Shown here piece after piece: positions 48,396 through 57,485 of a stretch of 64,000 bases of DNA. A model generated the notes under the pieces. The model had not been told where the DNA came from. It searched no databases and was given only the letters and a program-made list of their open reading frames with translations. Made by a program: the position numbers and the translations under genes. Source of the DNA: Deltaproteobacteria bacterium (GTDB taxonomy: Bacteria > Myxococcota_A > Polyangia > Polyangiales > Ga0077539); contig JADJAE010000160.1 in assembly GCA_016704445.1 (NCBI GenBank), forward strand, positions 186,001 to 250,000. The letters run 5' to 3'. Every line of letters begins with the position of its first letter. Positions within the stretch are counted from its first letter, which is position 1.

Positions 48396-49325
48396 ATGAG
48401 CAGCGACGACGTTCGGAAGCGGATCGAGGAGACCATCAAGGGCCACCGGGTGGTGCTCTTCATGAAGGGCGACCGGTCGTCCCCGAGCTGCGGGTTCTCG
48501 GCCTCGGTGGTGGGCATCCTCGACGGCTTCCTCCCGAGCTATCACACGGTGGACGTGCTGGAAGACCCGGAGATCCGCGAGGGGGTGAAGGCCTACTCGG
48601 AGTGGCCGACGATTCCGCAGCTCTACGTCGACGGGGAGTTCATCGGCGGGGCCGACATCGTGAAGGAGATGCACGCGCGCGGCGAGCTGCGGCCGCTCTT
48701 CGGGGCCGACGCGGTGAGCCCGAAGCAGCCGACGATGACGGCGGACGAGGCCGCCCTGAAGGAGCTGCGCGCCGCGGCGAAGACCATGGGCGCCGAGGGG
48801 GCCATCATGCGGATGGAGATCTCGGGCAAGTTCGACCACGACCTGTACTTCGGCGAGGCCGTCGCGGGGGACTTCGTGGTCGACCTCGGAGGCATCCCGC
48901 TGCACCTCGACCCGGCGTCGGCCTTCCGCGCGGACGGCATCCACATCGGCTTCGTGAACGGCGCCAACGGAGCGGGCTTCAAGATCGAGAACCCCAACGA
49001 GCCGGCCCGGGTGCGGCAGATCGGCCCCGCGCGGCTCAAGGAGATGATGGACCGGGGCGAGCCCTTCGCCCTCATCGACGTGCGCACCCCCGAGGAGTGG
49101 GAGCGCGCCAGCATTCGCAGCGCCCGGCTGCTCGACCGCGATCTGGAGAAGGAGATCCTGGCGATGGACCGCGCGTCGCCGCTGGTGTTCATGTGCCACC
49201 ACGGGATACGCAGCCTCCAGGCGGCCGAGCGCTTCGTACAGAAGGGCTTCCGCAGCGTGTACAACCTGAACGGCGGCATCGACGGGTGGAGCGCGAGCGT
49301 CGACCCGTCGGTTCCGAGGTATTGA
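48396..49325 (+). CDS. Monothiol glutaredoxin fused to an A-type-like and a rhodanese domain
   Basis: A 309-residue fusion. Residues 1-105 are a Grx4-type glutaredoxin with the CGFS site (SSPSCGFSAS near 32) and WPTIPQLYVDGEFIGGADIV; these bind [2Fe-2S] clusters. Residues 125-200 resemble an A-type (IscA/HesB) fold (FDHDLYFGEAVAGDFVVDLG, IGFVNGANGAGFKIENPNEP) but lack the three conserved Cys. Residues 205-300 are a rhodanese domain with the active-site loop VFMCHHGIRSLQ. It is 13 bases before bolA. The parts suit iron-sulfur cluster trafficking with sulfur transfer. Confidence 0.85.
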   Translation: MSSDDVRKRIEETIKGHRVVLFMKGDRSSPSCGFSASVVGILDGFLPSYHTVDVLEDPEIREGVKAYSEWPTIPQLYVDGEFIGGADIVKEMHARGELRPLFGADAVSPKQPTMTADEAALKELRAAAKTMGAEGAIMRMEISGKFDHDLYFGEAVAGDFVVDLGGIPLHLDPASAFRADGIHIGFVNGANGAGFKIENPNEPARVRQIGPARLKEMMDRGEPFALIDVRTPEEWERASIRSARLLDRDLEKEILAMDRASPLVFMCHHGIRSLQAAERFVQKGFRSVYNLNGGIDGWSASVDPSVPRY

Positions 49326-49338
49326 GAGGGAGCGACGA

Positions 49339-49596
49339 ATGTCCAACCACGACACGGATTTCCAGGGCGACGTACTCGCGGCATTACGTGAGTCGGTATT
49401 GGCGAAGATCCCCGACGCGGTGGTGGAGGTCGCCGGCGGCGGCGGTCACTTCTCGCTGTCGGTGGTCTCGCCGGTCTTCGCGGGGCAGTCGATGCTCAAC
49501 CAGCAGCGGCTGGTGCTCGGGGCCATCGCGCACCTGATGAAGGGCGACCGGGCGCCGGTGCACGCGGTCGACAAGCTCATCACGAAGACTCCGTAG
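49339..49596 (+). CDS. bolA: BolA-family protein
   Basis: An 85-residue protein with the BolA fold pattern: a helix, VEVAGGGGHFSLSVVSPVFA with the conserved His of the GGH region, RLVLGAIAHLMKGDRAPVHA and VDKLITKTP. BolA proteins form [2Fe-2S]-bridged complexes with CGFS glutaredoxins and act in iron sensing and cluster delivery. The gene sits directly after the CGFS glutaredoxin gene, which supports the pairing. ATG at 49339 with GAGAGGGAGCG upstream. Confidence 0.88.
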   Translation: MSNHDTDFQGDVLAALRESVLAKIPDAVVEVAGGGGHFSLSVVSPVFAGQSMLNQQRLVLGAIAHLMKGDRAPVHAVDKLITKTP

Positions 49597-49684
49597 ACCG
49601 ATCGCGGGGGACGCGCGTCTCCACCCATCACAGAACGCAGAGCGCGCCGCCCCGGAGAGGGTTCCGGGGGCGCAGCTCGCGGCC

Positions 49685-50638
49685 ATGGGTGTCGTGATGG
49701 TGCAGTCGCGTTTGCGGTGGGTGCGTCGGTTGATGGTGGGCGTGGCGATGGCGGCGATGGCCGCCTCGGCCCCGGCGAGCGCGCAGCGGTACAACCCGGT
49801 GATCCGGCACCCGCTGCAGGTGGCGCGGCCGCACATCGACGTGGTGTTCGTGCTCGACGCCACCGGCTCGATGGGCGACGAGATCGAGCCCGTCAAGCAG
49901 CACATCTGGAACATCGCCAACCAGATCGCCTCGGGCAATCCCCGCCCGGAGCTTCGGGTCGGCCTGGTGATCTACCGCGACCGCGGCGACGCCGAGCCCA
50001 CGCGGATGGTCCCGCTCACTGGCGACCTCGACCAGATGCACGCCGCCCTCATGGGCGTCACGGCGCAGGGCGGCGGCGACTACCCCGAGGACGTCGACGC
50101 GGGCCTGGCGCTCGCCCTCCACGAGATGAACTGGGGCGAGCGCTCGGCGCGGATGGTGTTCCTGGTGGGCGACGCCCCGGCGCAGCGCTACCCCGAGCAC
50201 GACCACAACGGCCTCGTGCGCTACGCCGCCGACCACCAGATCGAGGTGAGCACCATCGAGTGCAGCGGGCTCGACGCGCGCGGACGCTCGGAGTTCGCGG
50301 CGATCGCCCAGCGCACCCACGGGATGATGACCGCGCTCACCTACGCGCAGGACCAGCAGATGGCCGACGGCCGCACGCAGACCATCCTCCGCCAGGGCGG
50401 CCGGGTGTACGTCTCCGACCGGAGGCTCACCGACGAGGAGCGCAGCGAGGGGGCCGACGTGCTCTCCCGCCGGGGCCTGGCGAGGCCCGCCCGCGCCGCC
50501 GAGGTGGCGTCCGCGGAGAGCGACGGCGCCGGACGAGGGCGAGGGGCGGCCCCGATGGCGGCGCAGACCAACAACATCGCCGGGGTGATCACCCGGCGGG
50601 TGCAGGCGCGCGCCAGCTCGATGGGCGTGGCCTACTGA
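49685..50638 (+). CDS. Secreted von Willebrand factor A-domain protein
   Basis: A 317-residue secreted protein: a signal peptide (MVGVAMAAMAASAPASAQ) to about residue 34, then a vWA domain with the MIDAS start VDVVFVLDATGSMG-type motif (DVVFVLDATGSMGDEIEPV) near 54 and the later TAQGGGDYPEDVDAGLALAL, ARMVFLVGDAPAQRYPEHDH elements. The C-terminal 90 residues are Ala/Arg-rich and low complexity. vWA domains bind metal and mediate protein contacts. Partners unknown. Confidence 0.8.
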   Translation: MGVVMVQSRLRWVRRLMVGVAMAAMAASAPASAQRYNPVIRHPLQVARPHIDVVFVLDATGSMGDEIEPVKQHIWNIANQIASGNPRPELRVGLVIYRDRGDAEPTRMVPLTGDLDQMHAALMGVTAQGGGDYPEDVDAGLALALHEMNWGERSARMVFLVGDAPAQRYPEHDHNGLVRYAADHQIEVSTIECSGLDARGRSEFAAIAQRTHGMMTALTYAQDQQMADGRTQTILRQGGRVYVSDRRLTDEERSEGADVLSRRGLARPARAAEVASAESDGAGRGRGAAPMAAQTNNIAGVITRRVQARASSMGVAY

Positions 50639-50671
50639 GCGAAGCTCTCGGGGGAAGAGGCTCTGCGGGCC

Positions 50672-52657
50672 TTAGCGGCGCCGACGGCGCACGAGCGCGA
50701 GGCCCAGCAGCGCGGCGGCCCAGGCGAACGATCCGCGGCTCCCCGGCGCGGCGCTGCACCCGCCGGAGGGAGCGACCTCCGTGAGCGTCTCCGGCGGCAC
50801 CTCCTCCTCCGGCCCGTCGTCCTCCGACGGCGGAACCTCCCCCGGCGGAGGCTCGCCCGCCGCCCCGGCGTCGTCGCCCGTCACACCCCCGTCGCCCGTC
50901 ACACCCCCGTCGCCCGCGCCCCCGGGCACCGGGCTGTCGCAGGCGTCTCCGAAGCCGTCGCCGTCCGCGTCGGCCTGGTCGGCGTTGGTGTCGAAGGGGC
51001 AGTTGTCGACGGCGTTGTTGAGCCCGTCGCCGTCGCCGTCGAGGTCGCACGCGTCGCCCTCACCGTCGCCGTCGGTGTCGCGCTGGTCGCCTGCCGCGGT
51101 CTCGTCGCAGTTGTCCATCGCGTCGGGCGTGCCGTCGCCGTCGCGGTCGTCGTCGCACTCGTCGCCGCGCCCGTCGCCGTCGAGGTCGCCCTGCGTCCCG
51201 TTGGCCTCGCCGGGGCAGTTGTCCATCGCGTCGGGCGCGCCGTCGTTGTCGCGGTCGACGTCGCAGGGGTCGCCCACCTGGTCGGCGTCGAGGTCGGCCT
51301 GATCGGCGTTGGCCACGCGCAGGCAGTTGTCCGTCGCGTCGAGCGCCCCGTCCCCGTCGCTGTCGTCGCAGGCGTCGCCGCGGCCGTCGCGGTCCTGGTC
51401 GTCCTGGCCCCGGTTGGCCACGCCGCGGCAGTTGTCCGCCGCGTCGGCCACGCCGTCGTTGTCGTCGTCGCCGTCGCACACGTCCCCGCGCCCGTCGCGG
51501 TCGCGGTCGGCCTGGTCGCGGTTCTCGCGCAGCGGGCAGTTGTCCGGCCCGTTGTTCACGCTGTCGCCGTCGCGGTCGTCGTCGCAGACGTCCCCGCGCT
51601 CGTCGTCGTCCTGGTCGGCCTGCCCCCGGTTGGCCTCGCCGGGGCAGTTGTCGCACGCGTCCCCGAGGCGGTCGCGGTCGCCGTCCCGCTGGTCGCGGTT
51701 GGCCCGCGACGGGCAGTTGTCGCAGGTGTCGCCCACGCCGTCGCGGTCGAGGTCGTGCTGGTCGCGGTTGCTGAGCGACACGCAGTTGTCGCAGGCGTCG
51801 CCGACGGTGTCCCGGTCGCGGTCGCGCTGGTTGCGGTTGCGCGCGGCGTCGCAGTTGTCGCACGCGTTGCCGATGCCGTCGCGGTCGGTGTCCCGCTGGT
51901 CGCGGTTGTCGATGGTGCGGCAGTTGTCGCGCGAGTCGGCGATGCCGTCGCGGTCCGTGTCCGCCACCTGCGCCTGGAACCACGGCGTCCGCCGGTTGCC
52001 TCCGTCGAGGGTGAGCTCGACGTGGAGGTGGTCGTGGTGAGGGTGCGGCCCGCCGTAGGACCGGGTGTCGGGGCTGGTGCTGGGCGACCAGATCGAGCGG
52101 TCCCAGATCACCAGCTGCACCCCGATCTCCTGGGCGTGGGTGACCAGCCAGTGGGCGACCGGGTCGCCGAGGGTGTTGTCGGCCTGTCCCCCCGCCAGCG
52201 GGATGAACACGTCGATGGCCCTCCCGGTGCCGTGCACCGAGGTCTGGCTGGTGCTGGCCGTGTTGGGCCGGCACGAGTACCCGCCGTAGGAGCGCACCTG
52301 CCGGAAGTTCCGCCGGAGGTAGTCGCCCAGCGCCCGGGTGCCCGGGAGGAAGCTCCCGCCGCAATTGCGCCCTCCCTCCCACGGCGGCGCCCCGTTGTAT
52401 CCGACGCGCTGCCGCGCCGCGATGGCGCGCACCGAGGCGGGCATCACCCAGCGACCGGCGACGGCGACGCCCTGGGCGGTCGAGAGCGTGCTCGCCTCGT
52501 CCCAGTCGTCGTCGCCGTCGTCCTCGGCGGGCGAGTACACGCAGCTCCCCGCGACGGCCGCGGCGAGGCAGAGCAGAGACCAGCGGGCGGAGAAGTACGA
52601 GCGGGCGGCGGTGCTCACGAGCCGGGATGGTGGACCAACCTCACGGCCGGGATCCAT
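50672..52657 (-). CDS. M15/VanY-like lipoprotein with TSP3 repeats and MYXO-CTERM-like tail
   Basis: A 661-residue secreted protein: a lipobox-like signal (LLCLAAAVAGSC) near residue 38; a D-Ala-D-Ala peptidase-like domain at 90-220 with SVHGTGRAIDV (Zn His/Asp) and HDHLHVELT (HxH); eleven thrombospondin type 3 repeats (DRDGIGNACDNC type) at 230-560, each binding Ca2+; a Gly/Asp/Pro-rich linker; and a tail with Cys, hydrophobic helix and Arg run (SFAWAAALLGLALVRRRRR), the MYXO-CTERM pattern for surface sorting in Myxococcota. ATG at 52657 or GTG at 52618; no Shine-Dalgarno decides. Confidence 0.78.
   Translation of the reverse strand: MDPGREVGPPSRLVSTAARSYFSARWSLLCLAAAVAGSCVYSPAEDDGDDDWDEASTLSTAQGVAVAGRWVMPASVRAIAARQRVGYNGAPPWEGGRNCGGSFLPGTRALGDYLRRNFRQVRSYGGYSCRPNTASTSQTSVHGTGRAIDVFIPLAGGQADNTLGDPVAHWLVTHAQEIGVQLVIWDRSIWSPSTSPDTRSYGGPHPHHDHLHVELTLDGGNRRTPWFQAQVADTDRDGIADSRDNCRTIDNRDQRDTDRDGIGNACDNCDAARNRNQRDRDRDTVGDACDNCVSLSNRDQHDLDRDGVGDTCDNCPSRANRDQRDGDRDRLGDACDNCPGEANRGQADQDDDERGDVCDDDRDGDSVNNGPDNCPLRENRDQADRDRDGRGDVCDGDDDNDGVADAADNCRGVANRGQDDQDRDGRGDACDDSDGDGALDATDNCLRVANADQADLDADQVGDPCDVDRDNDGAPDAMDNCPGEANGTQGDLDGDGRGDECDDDRDGDGTPDAMDNCDETAAGDQRDTDGDGEGDACDLDGDGDGLNNAVDNCPFDTNADQADADGDGFGDACDSPVPGGAGDGGVTGDGGVTGDDAGAAGEPPPGEVPPSEDDGPEEEVPPETLTEVAPSGGCSAAPGSRGSFAWAAALLGLALVRRRRR
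50930..51965 (-). repeat. Eleven TSP3 coding repeats
   Basis: Eleven DNC-containing units of about 75-110 bases encode calcium-binding thrombospondin type 3 repeats. The units vary in sequence and in length (long and short forms), so they are old duplications rather than recent tandem copies. They give the lipoprotein a rigid Asp-rich stalk. Confidence 0.85.
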
Positions 52658-52729
52658 CCCGCGAGCGCGCTACGGATGACGGCGGCTGTGGCATTCCGCC
52701 ACGCCTGGCAGGGGGAAACGTTTACGCGT

Positions 52730-53993
52730 TCAGGTAAGAAGGCCCGGGGCGGGGTAGTCCGCGAGGAGGCGCTTCACCTCCGCCGCGATGGCGGTGAGGG
52801 CGGCCTCGTCCTCGGCGGCCTTCACCGCCCGGTCGAACCACTCGGCGACCTGCACCATGTGCTTCTCGTCGAGCCCGCGGGAGGTGAGCGCCGGGGTGCC
52901 GAGCCGCACGCCCGACGGGTCGAAGGGCTTCCTCGAGTCGTACGGGACGCTGTTGTAATTGAGCTCGATGCCCGCGAGGTCGAGGGCCTTGGCGGCCTTC
53001 TTCCCGGGGATGTTCTGCGGGGTGAGGTCGACCAGCAGCAGGTGGTTGTCGGTGCCTCCGCTGACCAGGGAGTAGCCCCGGTCGGTCATGGCGGCAGCGA
53101 GGGCCTTCGCGTTGGTGACCACCTGCTTGGGCGTAGGCGCGGAAGCCCTCCGTCGCGGCCTCCTTCGCGGCCACGGCGATGCCCGCGATGTTGCCCTCGT
53201 GGGGCCCCCCCTGGAGCCCCGGGAACACCGCCTTGTCGATGGCCGCCGCGTGCGCCGCGCCGCACAGGATCATCCCCCCGCGCGGCCCGCGCAGGGTCTT
53301 GTGGGTGGTGCTGGTGATGATGTCGGCGTGGCCGACGGGCGAGGGGTGCGCGCCGCCGACGACGAGGCCGGAGATGTGCGCGATGTCCGCGACCAGGATG
53401 GCGCCGACCTCCTTCGCGATGGCCGCGAAGGCCGGGAAGTCCCAGGTGCGGGGGTAGGCCGTGCCGCCGCAGAAGAGGAGCCTCGGCCGGTGCTCCCTCG
53501 CGAGGCGGGTGACCTCCTCCATGTCGATGCGGTGGTCGTCGCGGCGCACGGAGTAGGCGACGCTCTTGAAGTAGCTGCCGGTGATGGAGACGCTCCAGCC
53601 GTGGGTGAGGTGGCCGCCGTGCGGGAGGCCGAGGCCCATGACGGTGTCGCCGGGCTTGCAGAACGCGAAGTAGACCGCGAGGTTGGCGGGCGAGCCGGAG
53701 TAGGGCTGCACGTTGGCGTGGTCGACGCCGAAGAGGGCCTTGATGCGGTCGCGGGCGGCCTCCTCGATGGGGTCGATGAACTGCTGGCCCTCGTAGTAGC
53801 GCTTGCGCGGATAGCCTTCGGAGTACTTGTTGTTGAGCGACGAGCCGCAGGCCTCCTGCACGGCGCGGGAGGCGTAGTTCTCGCTAGGGATCATCCGGAG
53901 CTTGTCGCGCTGCCGCTCGTCCTCCGAGCGGATGAGCGAGGCGATCAGCGGGTCGGACTCGGACAGCGGCGGATCGTGGAGGGTGTGCTTCAT
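52730..53993 (-). CDS. glyA: Serine hydroxymethyltransferase, frame broken
   Basis: A PLP enzyme that interconverts serine and glycine and loads tetrahydrofolate. From ATG at 53993: RMIPSENYASRAVQEACGS, NKYSEGYPRKRYYEGQQFID, VADIAHISGLVVGG, and the PLP Lys in STTHKTLRGPRGG. After GFRAYAQ the frame changes at about 53125-53135; the family ending (KQVVTNAKALAAAMTDRGY, LVSGGTDNHLLLVDLT) continues in a second frame and stops at 52730. Removing one C in GCCCAAG restores YAKQVVTN and gives 420 residues, normal for the family. GAGGAG precedes the start. As a core gene, it is unlikely to be truly broken. Confidence 0.9.
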
Positions 53994-54077
53994 GGCGGCT
54001 CTCGTGGGGGCTCCTCTCGTGGGCTTTGACAGGGGCGCGGATTGTCAGTGGTTGCCCGGGGTGGGCACAAGCGTTCG

Positions 54078-54120
<43 letters not shown>

Positions 54121-54176
54121 TCGTGTCGCGGGTTGCGAGCCTGGGAGGCGTCGGCCACCATCGAAGCGACGAAGAC

Positions 54177-54672
54177 ATGAGCGACTCACTGACCAGGTAC
54201 TCCGGGCCCAACCACGAGGGCGCCGCTTCCACATCACCCTACGGACAGAGCCGGATGGCGCCGGCCGATCGAGCTGGTCGACGTGGCGAAGGAGATCGCC
54301 CAGGCCAACGCCCTCATCGGGGCGGCCACCGCCGACAAGCTCGGGCTCATCGCCGAGCAGATCAGGGCCCTGCAGGAGCAGGCGAGGGAGATCCTGGAGA
54401 AGGCCCGCCGGGACGCGGTGCTGCACACGGCCGAGTGCCGCTTCCAGAAGATCGCCGGGCAGACCTATCACCTCTACCGCAAGGGCGAGGGGGAGGGGGC
54501 GAAGCGCTACTTCTCGATGCTCTCCCCCGACGACTGGCGGGGCCATCCCCCCGACCCCTTCGAAGGAACCTACCGGGTCGAGGCCGACCTCTCCTTCACC
54601 TCGGTGGAGGAGATGGCGCAGCGCGACGCCCGGCTCTCCACTGCCCGCAGGCTGCTGGGCAGCGGCGTCTAA
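54177..54672 (+). CDS. DUF2452 protein, frame broken near the N-terminus
   Basis: A small conserved protein of unknown function. The C-terminal 130 residues match DUF2452 (PIELVDVAKEIAQANALIGA, LIAEQIRALQEQAREILEKA, ECRFQKIAGQTYHLYRKGEG, YFSMLSPDDWRGHPPDPFEG). From the ATG at 54177 the leader (MSDSLTRYSGPNHEGAAS) is in another frame; removing one G near 54261 joins MAP to PIELVDV, which restores the family N-terminus. The restored length is about 164 residues. Divergent from glyA across the 41-base G tract. Confidence 0.72.
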
Positions 54673-54729
54673 GCTCCCTCGCGATCGGCGCTTCCGGTCG
54701 GCGGGGCTTTGTGGGTACATCCGCGCCCC

Positions 54730-56148
54730 ATGTTTCGCGGACGCGTACGCCACATCCATTTCGTCGGCCTCGGGGGCATCGGCATGTCGGGCATCGCCGA
54801 GGTGCTGCTCACCCTCGGGTACACCGTGTCGGGCTCCGACCTGAAGGCCACCGACATCACCCGCCGCCTCGCCTCGCTGGGCGCCATCACCCACGAGGGA
54901 CACCGCCCGGAGAACGTCGCGGGCGCCGACGTGGTCGTCTACTCCTCGGCCGTCTCCGCGCTCAACCCCGAGGTCGCGCTCGCCCGCCACAACGGCGTGC
55001 CGGTGATCCCCCGGGCGGAGATGCTCGCCGAGCTGATGCGGCTGAAGTACGGCATCGCCATCGCGGGGTCGCACGGCAAGACCACCACCACCTCGCTGGT
55101 CTCCACGGTGCTCTCCGCCGCGGGCCTCGACCCCACGGTGGTCATCGGCGGCAAGCTCAACGCCATCAACTCCAACGCCCGCTCGGGCACCGGCGAGCTG
55201 CTGGTGGCCGAGGCCGACGAGTCCGACGGCAGCTTCCTCAAGCTCACGCCCACCGTCGCGGTGATCACCAACATCGACCCCGAGCACCTCGACCACTACG
55301 GCAGCCTCGCGCGGCTGCTCGACGCCTTCGTCGAGTTCGCCGCGCGCGTGCCCTTCTACGGCCTCGCGGTGCTGTGCCTCGATCACCCGCGCGTGCAGGC
55401 CATTCTGCCGCGCATCGACCGCCGCCACGTCACCTACGGCACCAACCCCCAGGCCGACTACGTCGCGAGCGACATCACCTTCGAGGGCCTCAGCACCAGC
55501 TTCGCCGTGCGCCGCCGGGGGGAGTCCCTCGGGCACTTCGAGGTGCGCGTCCCGGGCCTTCACAACGTGCTCAACTGCCTCGCGACCATCGCCGTCGCCG
55601 AGGAGCTCGACGTGCCGACGGACACCACCCGCGAGTCGCTCCGCAGCTTCGCCGGGGTGCAGCGGCGCTTCACCATCGTGGGCGAGGCCCGGGGGATCAC
55701 CCTGGTCGACGACTACGGCCACCACCCGGCGGAGGTCGAGGCCACGCTCACGGCCGCCAAGGGAGGCTTTCGCCGGCGCGTGGTGGCCGCCTTCCAGCCC
55801 CACCGGTACACCCGCACCCGCGACCTCTTCGAGGAGTTCACCCGGGCCTTCAACCTGGCCGACGTGCTGATCGTCACCGAGGTGTACGCCGCGGGAGAGA
55901 AGCCCATCGAGGGAGCGACGGGAGAGCGCCTCGCGGAGGCCATCGCGAGCCACGGCCACCGGGGGGTGCACTTCGAGGCCGACAAGGCCCGGGTGGTCGA
56001 CCGCCTCGAGGCGCTGGTGCAGCCGGGCGACGTGGTGATCGCGCTCGGCGCAGGGGACATCAACCAGTCGGTGCGGGCGCTGCACCATCGGCTCGTGGCC
56101 AAAGACGCCCTCGACGCCGCGACCGGAGAGCCACCGCCCTCGTCCTGA
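54730..56148 (+). CDS. murC: UDP-N-acetylmuramate--L-alanine ligase
   Basis: A 472-residue Mur ligase that adds L-Ala to UDP-MurNAc in peptidoglycan precursor synthesis. Seen: HIHFVGLGGIGMSGIAEVLL, the ATP loop IAIAGSHGKTTTTSLVSTVL near residue 112, VAEADESDGSFLKLTPTVAV, ITNIDPEHLDHYGS and DDYGHHPAEVEATLTAAKGG near 330. Length is normal. ATG at 54730 is preferred to GTG at 54709 because the Mur N-terminal fold begins there. It is separated from ftsQ by two unrelated genes, so the usual murC-murB-ftsQ order of the division cluster is disturbed. Confidence 0.95.
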   Translation: MFRGRVRHIHFVGLGGIGMSGIAEVLLTLGYTVSGSDLKATDITRRLASLGAITHEGHRPENVAGADVVVYSSAVSALNPEVALARHNGVPVIPRAEMLAELMRLKYGIAIAGSHGKTTTTSLVSTVLSAAGLDPTVVIGGKLNAINSNARSGTGELLVAEADESDGSFLKLTPTVAVITNIDPEHLDHYGSLARLLDAFVEFAARVPFYGLAVLCLDHPRVQAILPRIDRRHVTYGTNPQADYVASDITFEGLSTSFAVRRRGESLGHFEVRVPGLHNVLNCLATIAVAEELDVPTDTTRESLRSFAGVQRRFTIVGEARGITLVDDYGHHPAEVEATLTAAKGGFRRRVVAAFQPHRYTRTRDLFEEFTRAFNLADVLIVTEVYAAGEKPIEGATGERLAEAIASHGHRGVHFEADKARVVDRLEALVQPGDVVIALGAGDINQSVRALHHRLVAKDALDAATGEPPPSS

Positions 56149-56156
56149 GAAGTGGC

Positions 56157-56567
56157 CTACCGGTCGCAGAGGCCCGCCGAGACGAGGCTCTCCGGCGGGG
56201 CGTTGTCGGGGCCCATGCTGCACGCCGGCGCGGCGATCTCCCGGGCCTCTCGGAGCTCCCCCCGGGCCGAGACCATCGTGGCCAGCGACGACCTCACGCG
56301 CAGCTCCCACCGCCGGTCGTTGGCGCTGGCGTCGGGGCGGGCGATGACCGCGAGCGCCATGCGCAGGTGTCGCTCGGTGCCCGCGCGGTTGCCGTCCTGG
56401 CTCTCCCGGGCGGCCTGCTGGTAGAGCCCCTGGGCGGTCATGGGCCCCCGGCCGCCCTCGCTGCCGGGCCACGGGGAGCGGTTCATCCAGAAGATCGCCA
56501 GCGCCATCATGGGTGCCGCCCCCAGCATGGCTACGACCGTCCGGTGTCCACGATGCCGCAGCGCCAT
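56157..56567 (-). CDS. Small membrane-anchored helical protein
   Basis: A 136-residue protein with one N-terminal hydrophobic segment (TVVAMLGAAPMMALAIFW) and a helical TPR-like remainder (GLYQQAARESQDGNRAGTER, RVRSSLATMVSARGELREAR). I do not recognise a family. The ATG at 56567 begins the anchor; the longer open frame upstream overlaps the CysZ-like gene in antisense. It is divergent from that gene and convergent with murC. Confidence 0.4.
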   Translation of the reverse strand: MALRHRGHRTVVAMLGAAPMMALAIFWMNRSPWPGSEGGRGPMTAQGLYQQAARESQDGNRAGTERHLRMALAVIARPDASANDRRWELRVRSSLATMVSARGELREAREIAAPACSMGPDNAPPESLVSAGLCDR

Positions 56568-56654
56568 AGCCCGGCACCATATCCCGGCGAGGAGTTCCCG
56601 GCGATCGCCACCGGCGCTCCCCGGAGGGGGGTCGCGTGGGCCAGAATACCCACC

Positions 56655-57431
56655 ATGACCGCGCTGTCGCTCCGACCTCCGACGCTCACCCTCGGCGCCC
56701 GCAGCTTCGTCCGCGGCGCGCAGTGGCTCGCCCGCAACCCGAAGCTCTGGCCCCACGCGATCGTCCCTGCGCTGCTCGCGGTGCTGATGGTCTCGACCTT
56801 CGCGGGCCTCGGGTGGTGGGCGGCCTGGCGGCTCTCGGCCCCGCTGCGGGGGGACGTCTCGCTGTTCTGGCAGATCGTCGGGGTGCTGGAGGCCATCGCC
56901 GTCGGCGGCGTCTCGGTGGGCGTCGGCGCGCTGCTGGGGCTCTCCCTCGCTCAGCCCGCCTCCGGGTGGGCCCTCGACCACCTCTCTCGCACGCTCGACC
57001 TCTCCCTCGGCGGGCTCGACCGACCCGACGGGGGCTGGCTGGAGACCGCATGGCGGGGACTGCGGGTGACCCTCACGGGCCTCGCAGTGAGCCTGCCGGT
57101 GCTGCTGGCGCTGCTGCTCCTCGACCTGGTCTTCCCCCCTGCGATGGTGGTGACCGTGCCGCTGAAGTTCATCATCGGGTCGATGGTCGTGGCCTGGGAC
57201 CTCCTCGACTACCCCTTCGGCCTCCGAGGGGTGCGGGTGCGGGAGCGCATCGCGTTCATCCGCGCCAACTTCCGCTCGGTGTTGGGCTTCGGGGCCTGCG
57301 CCTCGCTGCTGCTCTTCATCCCCGGGGTCGGGCTGCTGGTGCTCCTGCCGCTGGGGGTCGCCGGGGCCACCCACCTCGTGGCGGACATCGAGCGCGGGGT
57401 GTCGTTACCCCCATCGGTAAAGCCCGGCTGA
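56655..57431 (+). CDS. EI24/CysZ-like membrane protein
   Basis: A 258-residue membrane protein with the EI24-domain pattern: an N-terminal amphipathic part (FVRGAQWLARNPKLWPHAIV), four main helices (PALLAVLMVSTFAGLGWW; AVGGVSVGVGALLGLSLAQP; LPVLLALLLLDLVFPPA; ACASLLLFIPGVGLLVLLPL) and the loop DYPFGLRGVRVRERIAFIR. CysZ of this family moves sulfate; others have no assigned substrate. The ATG at 56655 has a GGGTGG-like stretch upstream. No cysteine genes are nearby, so sulfate transport is only a possibility. Confidence 0.7.
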   Translation: MTALSLRPPTLTLGARSFVRGAQWLARNPKLWPHAIVPALLAVLMVSTFAGLGWWAAWRLSAPLRGDVSLFWQIVGVLEAIAVGGVSVGVGALLGLSLAQPASGWALDHLSRTLDLSLGGLDRPDGGWLETAWRGLRVTLTGLAVSLPVLLALLLLDLVFPPAMVVTVPLKFIIGSMVVAWDLLDYPFGLRGVRVRERIAFIRANFRSVLGFGACASLLLFIPGVGLLVLLPLGVAGATHLVADIERGVSLPPSVKPG

Positions 57432-57485
57432 GCTCCTGCCGACAACTTCCGGTGGGCACCGCTCCTGGTGCTATGCGTCCTCGCG

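Noticed and set aside
50930..51965. TSP3 region as a tandem DNA repeat or CRISPR-like array.
   Set aside because: The periodicity comes from protein repeats with variable unit length and sequence, not from exact DNA repeats.
54026..54054. Sigma-70-type promoter with TTGACA before the 41-nt G tract.
   Set aside because: The -10 position reads TGGTTG, a poor match, so it is mentioned only as context and not called.
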